From: Chionis minor
Lineage: Eukaryota > Chordata > Aves > Charadriiformes > Chionididae
DNA: 64,000 nucleotides
Direction: 5' to 3'
NCBI GenBank assembly: GCA_013398295.1
Contig: VZSF01003256.1
Location: 30,442 to 94,441, forward strand
Part shown: positions 49,070-60,689 of the stretch, one piece after another
How the letters are laid out: every line of letters starts with the position of its first letter
Position numbering within the stretch: position 1 is the stretch's first letter
The notes under the pieces: generated by a model
The model's input: only the letters and a program-made list of their open reading frames with translations
Database searches by the model: none
What the model was told of the DNA's origin: nothing
Position numbers and translations under genes: made by a program

Positions 49070-49171
49070 TCCTCTTTTACAGCGAAGAGGCTGGGAAATA
49101 CTGCAGGGATGGAGCGGGGTCCCAGTTCCCTGTTTGCCAAAGCTGGTACGAGTCCAGAACTGCACTCCAAG
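49070..49171 (-). mobile_element. Possible MIR-like SINE remnant, overlapping an exon-like interval
   Basis: The blocks 'cctcttttacag', 'gaggctgggaaata' and 'cgagtccagaactgcactcc' run in the order of a reverse-complement MIR ('ccattttacagatgaggaaactg ... cgaacccaggtctgactcc'). The fit is partial and the centre is diverged. The 'tttacag' of such a remnant is a ready-made splice acceptor, and here it sits at 49076-49082. Confidence 0.4.
49083..49171 (+). other. Exon-like interval, possibly SINE-derived
   Basis: TTTTCATTCCTCTTTTACAG ends at 49082 and AAG|GTAAGA begins its donor at 49172, giving 89 nt. Both sites are strong by eye. The interval coincides with a possible reverse-orientation MIR remnant, and such elements are known sources of new exons. 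No conserved protein is recognised. Confidence 0.2.
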
Positions 49172-49172
49172 G

Positions 49173-52100
49173 TAAGAAATGACGTGCCATGTGTCTTAGC
49201 AGCTCTCTGTAAGATAGATATTTGAGTGCCCTTTATAGCCAGCGGAGCGATGCGGTGGGGATCTCTCTCCCTGTAGATCTACCGTCTGTTGACGGCAGAA
49301 GACGGCCACACAGCCAGCATCGATGAGACACTCCACCGCAGATGGTTAAACTTAAGCAAAATGCATCTATACTATGCTCTCTTGAATTAAATTCCCCATT
49401 GTTTTGGGAACCTATTGCATAGAGGAAAAAGTAGATCGCATTTCACTGGACAATGCCTGAGCTGAAAAAAACAGAGCTGGATTTATAGAAGACGCAGTTG
49501 ATTTTTCTCCCAATGATTGTTCTTTTTTTTTTTTGTTTCTGGAGAGGGAGAGAGAGAAATCCTCGCACGTTACAGCGCTCGATGGAGAAAGGGAGTGAGG
49601 GTGGAGGCAGAATGAGAGCAGAAGGTCACTCCTATCCCTGGCAGCAGTAGGAGAGGGCACTGAGCTGCTGCTGCTCCTCCCAAATGAGGAGCCACAGCTG
49701 AACCCCGGGAGAAAGGTTGGGAGTACGGAGGTAACTGGTGGTCTCTAGGGTAGACGCTTCACATCTGCTGGATTCCAGCTCAACATGTGGTACCCAAGTT
49801 GCTTTCGGGTTTGGGTTTTTCTGAAGGGTCTGATGTCAAGTCAGGACTGGGAGCAGGAAAAAAGGTAGCACTAGAAGTGAAAATTCAGGAAATGGTTAAG
49901 TTAAAGGTGTGAGCGGTGTTCCAGGATGAGCAAGAAAAGAAAGAAAAATTCAGATAAGAGGATGGCAGGGGCCTGGCTGGTATGACGAATGAATCTTCGA
50001 CTTGCCAGAAAAAAATGAAGGATGATTTTTTTCCCCTCTGATCCCTTCCTGAATTTGGAAAAAAGCCAATATCCTAGAATTTCTGCATATTCAATTCCAA
50101 AAGGAAAAAAAAAACCCTCTTAGAGTAGTCAACAAATTCCATTTTGGTAGAAAAATTGATCTGTTTTGAGTTGAAAGTAGAAAATGAATGTCAAGGAAAA
50201 GTCATTTCGAAGCAAGAAAGTCCATCCTTTTCGTTGGGGAAAATGTCACAAGGGCATGCTGACATTTACATTTTTTTCTCTCTCCACTTTGTTCCTGAAT
50301 AAAAATTTGCCAAAGCCAACAGGGTGTCGTTTTCTGATGGAAATCTGTTTTGACAAAAATTTTCCAACCAGCTTCACTAGCTGCGCACAAACATTTCCGC
50401 TCTTGATTCCAATCTGGATTTGGCAGGGAGTGGGGGTAAGGATGAAGAGGGGGTATTCTTTTCAGTACCCGTCAGTGATGTATCGCCCTGCCAAAGGGCC
50501 CAATACTGCTAAAAGCATCCTGCTTCCAGGGAGATCTCGGACCATGGTTCACTCTGGCTGGCGGACCTGGGCAGGAATTAAAGCAGTCCCTTAATGGGAA
50601 GCACCCACATGTGAGTTGAATTAGGGCTAGATAGCTGCTGGTCCAAAGTCAGGTCCCAGCTAGACTTCAAATGGGATGGAATCACAGTATTTATTTCTGG
50701 GTCCGTTTATTCCTGCCCCTAGCAATAGAGGATCTTTCATGCTTGGGACTGGTTTGGAAGTTCATCTAGGCTTCATCCAAGCTGTAGCCCATAAGCATCT
50801 TTTATCTGGTAACACGGAGCGGGGATATCATTAGGAGGAAAGTCCTCAGAGCTTTTTGTCCAGCTGGGCTGAAGTGCAGTCGTAGCTCACCTGAATGGGC
50901 CAACACAGTGGGCATGCCACTTGTGTCTTTGGGGGGGTGTGTGTGGTTCTGCCAAATTAAAGGTTTTTCTTACAGATTTTTTTGTGTTTTTCTTCTTTAC
51001 GATGCAGTTCCTGCATCACTGTAGAGATACCAAATGAAGACAGGAATCTTTCTGGCTTCAGCCAAAGGCAAGGTAAGTGTCTGCTTCAGCTGTTCGTGCT
51101 TTTTCTACTGTCCTTGGCAAAAGGCTGGCACCTCCAGAGATGGCTAAGGAGGTGGGAAGACTCTTCTTGAGGAGAGTCTCGTTATGGTTAGACTAAATGT
51201 TAGCTTAGACTAGACATCCCTTTTAGACTGCCAGTGTTAAGTGGGATTCACTCCACTGCAAACATCTTGCAGAAATGTGTTACTGTGAATACAGGAGGGT
51301 GAGCACGTGTAGTTCGTGTTTCTCTGCTGGAGAGGACCAAGGCATGGGCTGATAGGAGATTTTTTTGGGAAGGAGAGAATGGATTCACACAACTCTGCCC
51401 TTCTGGGTGACATCATCAGCTTGTCTTTAAGGAGGGAACGTCCTCGACGACTGCAGGCTACAGATCACAGCCAGCTCCTACCTGCTGACAAGGTGCTGCT
51501 GAGATGTGTGACAACTGCAGATGGCTATCAGCTCCTGGAGATTGTTTGTCCATGCTCTCCTGTCCCTTTGTTTCACTCAGTGGCACCAGGGGAAAGTGAC
51601 GGCTGGAACACCACCTGACCAGACAACAAAAATACTAGCAAAAAAGCAAAGGGAGATTTTCAGGATTCTTTTTTTTCCCCTTTGTTCCTTTTATGGCCAG
51701 CTCAGATGTGTGGCAGTTTTGATAGTACACTGTTTCCCTGCTGGCTGAGCTCTTCCTTGGTGTTCTTCTTTTCGCCAAAAGGTCCAAAGACCAAGTTTAA
51801 CTCTTCCTGCAGAATGTGGCTGCTCACCCTGCTTTAAATATGCGTCTGAGCGTCCGTAGCTCACTAGCTGAGCTCGTGGTGATGGTGTAACCCTGTTTGC
51901 CAACAGCTGTCTTAGCCTGGACCACGTGCTTCTGTGCCAAACATGGCATCAGCCCTTCCCCTGCGTGCCCAGGACCTGAGATGCAGAGTAGGCAGCTTGA
52001 CTTAGGGCCAGTTGTGAGAAAACATCTGCTCGCCCCAAAAATCTACAGTGCCAGTCAGTTCTGCTGCTTCTCTGCCTAGTGCACCGCCTGGGTTGGAGGC

Positions 52101-52484
52101 AAAAGTTGATCATCATCTCTGTGCCATGGCTGGGGAAACATTGGCTATATTTAGCCTGTTCTCATCCAGCTCTTCCCAAACCGTTAGCCTGGGAACTGGG
52201 CATCCCAAATGATGCTTTGTAGCTATCTGTGAGGTCTAGTTACCTGCTTATCTTTGGGTATTCATAGGCCCCCAAAAAAGTATATTCTTGCGGTAATTCA
52301 CCTGTATGACATTCAAATCTAGTGTGTGTGAAGGAAGAGGTTTGGGAGTCTCTCTCGTTACCTTGTGGGATGGTGCTGGAGGGAACCATCCTCCTGGGGC
52401 TGGAGATGAGAGCCCAGGCCATGCTGGCAGCCTGGGAGGAGGACAGCCCAACTTGTGCTTCAGCTCTGAGCACAGGGGGCTTGC
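49173..52484. other. No gene recognised apart from the 51.0-kb exon-like interval
   Basis: It is AT-rich at 49.3-50.35 kb, with several A-runs. A 136-codon plus frame (50184-50594) has no domain. The rest is unique DNA. Confidence 0.55.
51008..51072 (+). other. Exon-like interval, 65 nt, strong splice sites
   Basis: A long pyrimidine tract (50976-51000) and CAG at 51005-51007 form the acceptor. CAAG|GTAAGTGT at 51073 is a near-perfect donor. The second frame is open and reads SCITVEIPNEDRNLSGFSQR and on, while the first frame has a stop. The 65-nt length would shift frame if skipped. I recognise no protein family. A lncRNA exon is the simplest alternative. Confidence 0.25.
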
Positions 52485-52521
52485 AAAAAAAATTAAAAAA
52501 AAAAAAAAAAAATTAAAAAAA
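52485..52521 (+). repeat. A-rich tract with two TT interruptions
   Basis: A8, TT, A18, TT, A7. A second A11 run follows at 52562-52572. Confidence 0.9.
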
Positions 52522-52579
52522 CCCCAACCCTGAGCACAAGTGCTTGGACGTTACAGGCAGGAAAAAAAAAAAGCCACAA

Positions 52580-52885
52580 CGGCAATAAAATTAATTTCCT
52601 TCTCTAATATATACAAGACTTTCTCTGGGAGAATTATGACCCAAGCTGATCAAAGTCTGTAAGTGGTACTTATGCTATCAGTTTCACCCCCTTAATGCCC
52701 TCCTGTCAAAACAAAATCCCTTCGAAAGGCTTTGAGGAAAATCACATGAGCATAATGGCTTTCAAAAAAAAGGCCCTAAGTACTCGGTAACATATACAGA
52801 GAAGACTATTAGATCGGCTGGTGTAATTGTACTTATATTCAAATGTAAACATTCTTATATGAGCAAGTTACTGCTTACCCACGGA
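52580..52885. other. AT-rich block, strong candidate conserved noncoding element
   Basis: About 300 bp of unique sequence with AAAATTAATTTCC, TTATGACCCAAGCTGATC, CCCCTTAATGCCCTCCTGTC, AATCACATGAGCATAATGGC and ATTGTACTTATATTCAAATG. It changes abruptly to CpG-bearing DNA near 52880. No coding frame is open across it. Confidence 0.35.
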
Positions 52886-55800
52886 GCGGTGCACAGGCGG
52901 ATCGGGCTGGGAATGCTTGGGTTATCAAGAGAAAGGAGGGGAGGGGTTGGCAGCGGTGGGAACTTTGCCCTAAGACAGGATGGTGACTTTAGGCAGAATT
53001 AGATAAAAGGCGAAGGGAAGGGGCGGAGGAAGGATGGGGCTTATTAAAGAACCATTTTCAGATATACAGAGAGAGGGTGACATTCAGGCGGGGTACGATT
53101 GCACTGCCACGAGGCTCTCAGGTAGGAGTCGGAGACATCAAACTATCTGATCCTTTATCTGCTGTAATGTGTTTGTTTGAATGTGTTCTGGGTGGATTTA
53201 GTGCCGCTCTGACAGCTCTGGGAACCGGAGTCCTGGGTGTATTCCCAGAATAGACGCACCAGGCACCGCTGTGGCCGGAGCAAGGGGTGATGGGGACGCT
53301 CCATCTGCTCAGACCAGGCCATGACCATTCAAGCCTGGTGGGCACAACAAAGATGGTATCTCAAATGCCCCGTTTTCAGTACAATGAGCACTGGGAGGCC
53401 GCGCAGACGCAGCTCTAGCTTAGAGCCACTTTCCGTCTTTTGAGGAAAAATATATTTTGGTCCTCAGCACCTTCACGGGGGTACCCCACCACCCTCTGGA
53501 GCGATGACAGGCACAGTGCTCACTCCATGTGTAGCTCTCATTGCCGCAGCCTTCTGCAGGTGCCTCCTGATTTGGTGCTGAGCACTCCTGATAGAAGCTC
53601 TGCCCTTTTCCTGTTGCTGTTTGGGAATGTATCAGCTCTCCAGGCCTCCTTTGCTCTGAGCAGCGATGCCCCAAGTGTGTTGAGTAGCTGGGAAAGGACG
53701 AACAGCGTCGGTGGGTGTGGAGTCTGGATGGTCTCCACAGGGGCTGTGTTTGGTAAGATACTGATGTTATCATCAAAGCTGAGCGTCGGTGGTGGTTTGG
53801 GTGCTTCTGAGTGGAAAAGCTGCTTTTGAGGGTCAATACTATTTTGATTTCATCCTGCGCCAACCAAAAGCGGGCATGGTGTCCAGCGCAGAGCCTAGCA
53901 CTCATTTCTTCAGTCCTTGCTTTCCCTTCTTCCTTCCCAATTTTGCATTGCTTCTACTCTGTCAGGCTGACACCAAAATGTCCTTCCTTCGAGTCTCCTT
54001 TCTCTTTCCCATGGGTTTCCACCCTTTCTTCTTGCCCTGCAGACCATATAACCTCTGCCACATGACTTTTCTCCCTGGGGACACCAGTTCAGTCTACCAA
54101 AAAGCAGGATTGGGCCAATTGGGCAAAGGCAGCTTTTTTTTTTATTTTAACAAAAGCTTGAAACATTTCAAAGACTTTCAAAAAACATAAAATACCCAAA
54201 ACAACTCAACAAAATAATATCAATAAAGCCCATACTGTTTCTATTAATAATTTTTTTTTCTGATGAATTAAAAACAAATCTTCCCTGACCATCCTTCTCT
54301 TGTGGCAGAGACAAAGTTTGATGGAGTCAATGAAAATATATTCATAGATCAGGCTAGTCCAGATTCCTAACATCTCATAGAGGTATTTCCCTATCTGTCC
54401 CTCTTTCCTGGACTTACTGTCTTGCTCTCCCTTTGGAGGAAATTCCTTTCCTGGTGATAACCATGTCTCTAGCTCATATTTCCTCTTTCTTGTTGACAGT
54501 TTTAAACCAATAGATTTATGAACTTTGAAGTAATAGAAATATTTAAGACATACCTGCCCTTTCCCTTATCTAGAACAGGCTGGGATTATTCTTTTTCTAG
54601 ACGCTGCACTTGTAAAGGGAGACATTTGCCTTTCAACCCATCTTCTGGAAAGCCAACCCTCATTTGCTTAATGAGGACTTTGGTAACCTCTGATTCTTCA
54701 TGTGTAGCACCCAGTGTTATTACCAGTTTCATCCCAGTGGGGCCAACAGCTGTTTTACCAGCTTTTACCCCAGCTGGGACAGAAGAGATGAACTTATATT
54801 TGGGGCGGGCAAGGCAAACTGCTAATGCCCAGCTTCTCTGATGGGTAGGTGAGGTGGAGGCGTGAGGGGTGATCAGTGGCGTGGTTTACAGTGATTTTCC
54901 ATCAAGGCTGGCTAGGACATCAGGCTGAGTCAGCAGGTCTGTACCCTGCTCCCCTCTTGCAATCCCTGTCCCAAATGCATTGGTGTTACCTAAAATGTCA
55001 TGCTACTGCCCAAACTTCAGCTCCTTTTCTGAGTTTCATCCTTCAAAATATGGATAACCTTGATCACAAAGTGATGTAGACCGGATGGCAGGGTCAGAAG
55101 TAGCCACAGCCATGATGGGGGACACAGAGCTGCTCTCAAGTCGTGACTAAATCAGGCAAGGAGGGGCGTTGCAGGCTGTAGCCCACCCCAGAGTGTCTGT
55201 CCTGGTGGGGGACAGCTCTTACCCCACCAGCTCCCAAGATGCTGGGCTGGAGCATTGCTCCCCTTTTCAGACCAAGACCCTGCTGAGGGTAAATTCCTCC
55301 TTCAAGGACTTCACAGATAGGGACAGACTTTCTCCACCTTTTTGCTTGCTCTCTCTTCTGAACCCCTAATTAACAAAAAAGGTGGAGGGAGGAGACCCTT
55401 CCTATAGAAAGAGGTTCTCTCTGCCATATAGGAGATTGCTGGACAGGACAGGGCTATGTCCAAGGCATGTTAACGCGTGTGCTGATCTCATGCAGCAAGT
55501 CCCACTGGAGTTAGGGGTTGTTACAGAGGAAGCAGCAACTTCCCACATTAAGGTGAGTGCTGTGGTCAAGGGTGCATGGAATTGCTTGGCCTCCCAGTAC
55601 TCCCACGGGGCAGAGGAGGAATACTGCAGGGGAGGCAACTCTGGTGTTAATTAAGGTTTTGCATAGCGTAGCCTCTGATGAGCATAATTTGGCAAACACC
55701 TGTGGCAAAAGTATCTCTAGGTACGGCTGGACGTAGGGGAGGTTGTTCCTTAGTTCCAACAGGGCAGGGCCCCAAAAAGGCAATGCTGCAAAGATGGCTG

Positions 55801-55954
55801 CGGGTGAAGCAATATCATCACTGCGGGGTGCAGGTGTCGGGTGTGAGGTTTCCCTTTTCATGCCGCACACCAAGCAGACACAGGGCAGCTTCTCCAGCAT
55901 GGAGACGACCACGCATCCTGCTCCTTGACAGCAGGATCAGAGGCAGGATTTTTT
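52886..55954. other. No gene recognised
   Basis: GC-moderate at 52.9-53.9 kb, with frames of 129-161 codons overlapping on both strands, then more AT-rich at 54.1-54.6 kb. No repeat is recognised. Confidence 0.55.
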
Positions 55955-56275
55955 TTATGCTTATCAATACTTAAAGGGAGGGTGCTGGGAGGAGGCGGCC
56001 AGTCTTTTTCCAGTGGTGCCCAGTGGTAGGATGAGGTAATGGGCACAAACTTGAACATAGGAAGTTCCATCAGAACATGAGGAGGAACTTCTTCCCTTTG
56101 AGGGTGGCAGAGCACTGGCACAGGCTGCCCAGAGAGGTGGTGGAGTCTCCGACTCTGGAGACATTCCCAACCCACTTTGACGCCATCCTGTGCAACCTGC
56201 TGTAGGTGGACCTGCTCTGGCAGGGGGGTTGGACTAGGTGATCTCCAGAGGTCCCAGTGATCCTGTGATGGGATG
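55955..56275 (+). mobile_element. 5'-truncated CR1 LINE: ORF2 C-terminus and 3' UTR
   Basis: This is the last 320 bp or so of a CR1 element on the plus strand. The ORF2 C-terminus can be read as NMRRNFFPLRVAEHWHRLP, then REVVESPTLETFPTHFDAIL, closing with CNLL and a TAG stop at 56203-56205. The 3' UTR follows with the familiar 'ggcaggggggttggactagg' and 'gatctccagaggtccc' blocks and a shortened terminal GATCCTGTGATG repeat near 56257-56268. The 5' end starts abruptly near 'ttatcaatacttaaagggag', as expected for incomplete target-primed reverse transcription. Upstream of 56040 the frame is disturbed by small indels. A 186-codon frame on the opposite strand overlaps this copy and is only a shadow of it. 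Confidence 0.95.
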
Positions 56276-57068
56276 GAGGATCGTGTGAAGGTGTTGGTGG
56301 ACCCTTGGGTCCCGCCGGTGGATGTGAGAGATGGGTGCTGCGCAGTCTGCATCGCTTGTGAGAGAGGAGAGCCAAACTGAGCCCAAAACAGCACTGTGCC
56401 TGGTTGAAAATGGGTCAAAAGAGTTATCCTGAAGCACCTGGGACAGCTTTGAGTGTCAGAAGGTTGCTGGTTGTCTGCTGAGGATCCACTCTTGGGATAA
56501 GAGGTTTTTAATGCACCCCAATCCCCAGGGAGCTTGTGTTCCTGTCTAAAGATGGCTCAGTACTGGAAACAGCAGGTTGGCTGGGTCTGCGCCCAGACGG
56601 ACACAGATCTGCACAAACAGTACCACCATGGTGAGCAGTGGATTTTGTGGTATTTTTTTGGTTCAAGTGTTTCTCCCCATCCTGTACGGCCGGTGTCTCC
56701 GACACGCGGGGCTTCAGCTAGAGGCGGGCCAGGGAAATCGCACACTGGCGTTTCCCCAGCTTTATCAGCTGCGGGCTTAAAAAAATAAATCATTTTCCAA
56801 GGCTATAAATCCAGAACCTTTCACCAACTCTTGCAGTAACTCACATGTGCAGAACAACAGCAGGCTGTTTATCCAAACAAGCGAAAGCATCTGTAGCGGA
56901 GTTAATGATTTTGCAGCAACACCGGTTACCCGCGGGGCTGGGAGCTGTGCTGCTGCCCCAGAGCATGGGAGAGGAAAGCAGAGGCATCAGGGTAAGGCAA
57001 ACTATGTTTCCTCTTCCAAAAACCAAGCTGGGATGTTTTTGAAGGGTGGGTTTTTTGTTGGTTGGTTG

Positions 57069-57085
57069 TTTTTTTTTTTTTTTTT
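57069..57085 (+). repeat. Poly-T run
   Basis: About 17 T, following a GTTGGTTG simple tract. Confidence 0.9.
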
Positions 57086-57773
57086 AAGACACCCACTTTT
57101 TTTCTCCATGCTGTTTCTCAGCTGGGATTTCTCCAAATCCACTTTCAGGGCTGTAGAAATTGGTACCCTAAGGGTTAACCTGATGTGCTGGGATGTTCCT
57201 CTCTCCTCTTGATCCCCAGGTCTTGGCTCTGTTAAACATCTCCCCCTCTCTTTTACATTCAGATCCTCTTTTACAAGGCTGGGCCTGGGAATTTCAGCCC
57301 AGCCAAGACCCATCTTCCCATCCATTAAGGCTGGGTGACAGCAGGTAACAATACCACTTCAAAAGGACCCCGTTTCTCCCCCCTGCACCCCCCCAGATTA
57401 AACTCTCTGACAACAGCATCTGGGCACAAGGTAGGAAGAAGCAGCTGCCCTGTTTCTTCTCAAGGCTGATCTGCATCCGCACCCCAACGGACCCATTTTG
57501 GGGGACGAAGGCAGAGCTGAGCCCAGTGGCCCCTCATGCTTCTTGGGGACCGTGAGCCTGTTTGCTCAGAGACCTTTGCAGTTGAGTTTTAGCCACCTCG
57601 CCCCCCAAGAGGAGCTGAAGATACTCCGCTTTATCAGCCTGCCGCTGACCTCTTACCCCGCATCAGGCCAGCGAAGGCTGGATCATGTCTCAGCTAATCA
57701 CCGCGGCTGCAGAACCCTAAAGCTCTGCATCTACCGTGGGATGCGGTGAGCTCGCTTTCTCAGCTTGCCTGCC

Positions 57774-57789
57774 TTTTTTTTTTTTTTTT
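57774..57789 (+). repeat. Poly-T run in a long pyrimidine-rich tract
   Basis: T16 leads into about 45 bp of C/T-rich sequence that reaches 57835. Confidence 0.9.
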
Positions 57790-59214
57790 CACCCCTCTCC
57801 CCATTCTTTCCCCCCCTGTCTTCCCCTCCTGCTGACTCAGCCTCATGTTTCTCACATCTTTATTTCCACGCCGGCTGCCATCTCTCACACATCTCGTGCA
57901 TCGTCGCTATCTCCCCCCCGGCTCGCAGGGCGCAGGTTGCTCTCCCGCCGAGCTCGTGTGTGGTCCTCCACCTGGGGGGAAAAGGGCCGAGCGGTGTAAC
58001 TCTGCCTCTCCTGCCTGGGCACTATTTAGGGATAACAATAACAGTCGGAGGAAGGTCTCCTGCGAGGGGAGATCAAACGGGAGGCGGAATGTCGGGTTGG
58101 ATGGTGCCGGCAGGGCAGCCCAGGAGGTGCCAGCACACTGGACGGGCAGGGGAGGAGGCGTTTTCTTCCTTTCTTTCCAACCACCTACTCATTCTGCAAG
58201 AAATACGCAGGGGAATAAATGACCCTGGTACCTTTTTAGCTTTTAAAAACAGTTAAAAAAAAAAAAGTCAGAAAACCTGCAGGCATACACACACGGGAGC
58301 TACTAGACTCTACTGACAATTTGTTTTTAACATTTATTTCTCCCAGCAATACTAATGTAAAATACTTGTGTGTCTTTCCTCAAACCCACTTAACTACAGA
58401 GCTAGCTTTGGCTGCTGCAGCAACCCCCCCTCCGAAGCCCCTCACCTGAATCAGGAGCTGCTTAGGACTTGCCCTGATTTTGCTCCAGCTTTTCCAATGG
58501 CTGGAGTCTCCCAGTCTCCAGCGACATACTCTTATCGCGGGGTTACTGGAGGAGCGGCAGTCCTGCGCCTCCCCAGAAACCTTCCACGAGCCTCGATAGG
58601 ATGCGAATATTTTCTCTAATTTGCTAGTAATGAGTTATGGTGTGATTGAACTGGCGGAGTAGCAGGTCACTGCGTGGTGTATTAATGCACATGGTCGTAC
58701 AAGTGTTGCAGCTCGGACCTGGGCAATGCCAGGGCTCTTACCGCAATTAAGGGGCTGAGGTTTATGGCTTGTAAATCAGCAGAAAAGCAGCCCCAAATGT
58801 CCTGTCCGATTCTCAAACCTTGCTCTGAAGGGCAGGAAAGTCTAATGCTAAAGGATGGAGAGGCACCTGCGGTCCTGTGACCATCCCGTCTCCCTGCTGT
58901 GTCCCGGCCAGCCGCTGTGGGCAGCTCACGCTGTGTGTGTGGGAGGGCAGTTGGAGGGCAGTGGCATCTGGCCCGGGGTGCCTGGCCCTGCTGAAGTCCC
59001 CACATCCTAAAGGGCACCCGTGGCTGGGCGCAGCTGCTGCGGGAATAGCTCCTGTGCCTTCAAAGGCAGGCAGCTCTTCTGCCAGGATGGCTCTTTATAT
59101 GTAAATGCTTATTGTTTTTTAAAAGGTGAAATAGATTTGGACCTATTTAAGACCTCAGGGAACTGTTCCAGTCTCACCCCTGCTCTTTCTGCTATCTTCT
59201 TTCTGTGCTTTTAA

Positions 59215-59325
59215 GGGGGATTATCTAAAGAAGATCACTCTCATTCCAATTTACGGGATCAGCATTTAAATCAATACTTGATTGATAATTTGGTTGATTG
59301 ATTCAATTCACGGCTTATTTGAAAA
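59215..59325. promoter_or_regulatory. Block with two TGATTGAT motifs
   Basis: TGATTGAT occurs at 59279-59286 and 59295-59302, 16 bp apart on the same strand. AATTTACGGGATCAGC and CATTTAAATCAAT lie beside them. TGATTGAT is a known PBX/HOX-type recognition motif. The block is AT-rich and unique. Confidence 0.3.
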
Positions 59326-59664
59326 TGTGTCTTTCAGGACTCTTCTTTCCCAGGCCTGTGGTTTTCAGGAGGAGAGTCCCCTCTGCCCCCGCGCTGCTCC
59401 ACGGCTGATGGCTCCGCACTGAACACCCCAAAATGCAGGACACCCCCTGCTCCAAGCCTGGGGTCGGGCAGGGCAGCGCTGGCACGGTCGGGGACTGGCA
59501 TGGGCTCCCAGCAGCGCCCGGGCAAGCATGGAGTGCCGGCATCTTTTGGCAGGAGGAAAGGTGAGCTGCTTTCCCCGTGCCAAATCCCTTCCCCAGCACC
59601 TACCAGAGCTTTTTCACCCCCCTGATCGCCAAACACACCGCGTGGACTGTCAGTGTCTGCATCC

Positions 59665-59788
59665 TGCCCTGTGTTTTCCAGTGGGGAAACGGAGGCACTT
59701 GCAAACTAAGTGAACCTGCTTAATTGCCCCCCAAGGCAGGTGACCTCAGTGGGCAATGCAGCAATGCAAAGGCAGAATTTAGCTGTTA
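59665..59788 (-). mobile_element. MIR-like SINE remnant
   Basis: The plus strand reads 'ctgtgttttccagtggggaa', 'acggaggcacttgc', 'aagtgaacctgcttaattgc', 'cccccaaggcaggtgacc' and 'aaaggcagaatttagc'. This matches the order of reverse-complement MIR blocks (ttttacagatggggaaactgaggc, agtgacttgcc, caaggtcaca, ggcagagc) with many substitutions. About 125 bp is covered, which is longer than the other MIR candidates here. Confidence 0.5.
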
Positions 59789-60049
59789 AAATAGGTTAAA
59801 GGCTGTAGGACACTCCTACAGCTTCTGATTATTTTTTTTTTTCCCTAACATCCAGCTTTTAGGATGCTGGAGAAGACACAAGTCCCCCCTCAAACACTGA
59901 TGCACGCAAATTGACTTATTTCCGATGAGCTCCTCCCTGCGTTTGCCCCTCCTCCAGCTGCCCTCCAGGACAAATCCAACATTTTGCGATTAACCCTTCC
60001 AAAACTTGTGTGTCAAGTTAAAAAATGGTGAAATGAGGGCTTGCATCCT
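59789..60049. other. No gene recognised
   Basis: Unique DNA with a T12 run at about 59831-59842 and nothing else that I can name. Confidence 0.5.
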
Positions 60050-60680
60050 TGCGCTGACCCTCCTTTTGCACACCTTGCTGGCCGCGGGGCTGCTGCCGTC
60101 CTTCTCCAGGCTGCCCGCCCCACAGCCGGCCGGGAGCATCCCTGTCCACCCGTCTGTCCACTCCCGTCTGTCCATCTGGGGGCTGACAGAGACGGATGGC
60201 AGCGCTGCCGGGAATGTGCTGCCAGGAGAAAGCTGGAGGCCTTGAGGGAGCCCCGTGCTGAAGATGTAAGAGTGGTGTTTGACACGCCGGCTCCACTGTC
60301 TGGAGTGATGGTGGCTCGCGTCGGCTGCCGGCCATCCAGGAGCACGACAGTCCCCCCTCCTGAAAGGGTGACCGTGCTCTGTGGTCCCTTTTCCGTCTGC
60401 AACAAAATGGCTGGGACATCATGGAGGACACGGCCATAGGAAAGCTGCTTGGAGAAAAGCTGCGAGAACTGGGGTGTTTTTGGGAGGTACGTGGGGCAAA
60501 AAGGTGGTGAAAGCAGCCAGGGAGCGTGGCAGGAGGGAAAGTTACTGGGAGAAATACTTGCTCCCTCTGCAAAAGGGGGGAAGGATGAGCACCGAGCAGA
60601 CGAACCCCTCCTGGGCAGAACCCCGTCAGCCCGCGCCTGGCGCCGCCCCCGAAGGAGTTAATTCCCCCGCCGGTGCACTA
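60050..60680. promoter_or_regulatory. CpG-rich segment with two clusters
   Basis: CpG density is high at about 60050-60340 and again at 60590-60680. The second cluster has about ten CpG in 90 bp, including GCGCC and CCCGCCGG. It borders the candidate conserved noncoding block that starts near 60690. No gene is seen, and frames on both strands overlap without a preferred one. Confidence 0.45.
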
Positions 60681-60689
60681 AGTGGTCAG

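Larger units (their letters stand above)
56276..59214. other. No gene recognised
   Basis: It carries an AT-balanced patch at 56.82-56.95 kb (GTTAATGATTTTGCAGC), CpG-bearing DNA at 57.88-58.12 kb and a unique patch at 58.61-58.79 kb (GGTGTATTAATGCACATGG). Frames up to 163 codons at 57.77-58.26 kb begin as polyphenylalanine from a T-run and are spurious. Confidence 0.55.

Noticed and set aside
55858..56418. 186-codon minus-strand frame
   Set aside because: It is antisense to the CR1 copy at 55955-56275 and adds only flanking sequence.
57765..58256. 163-codon plus-strand frame beginning with polyphenylalanine
   Set aside because: It arises from a T16 run and pyrimidine-rich tract.
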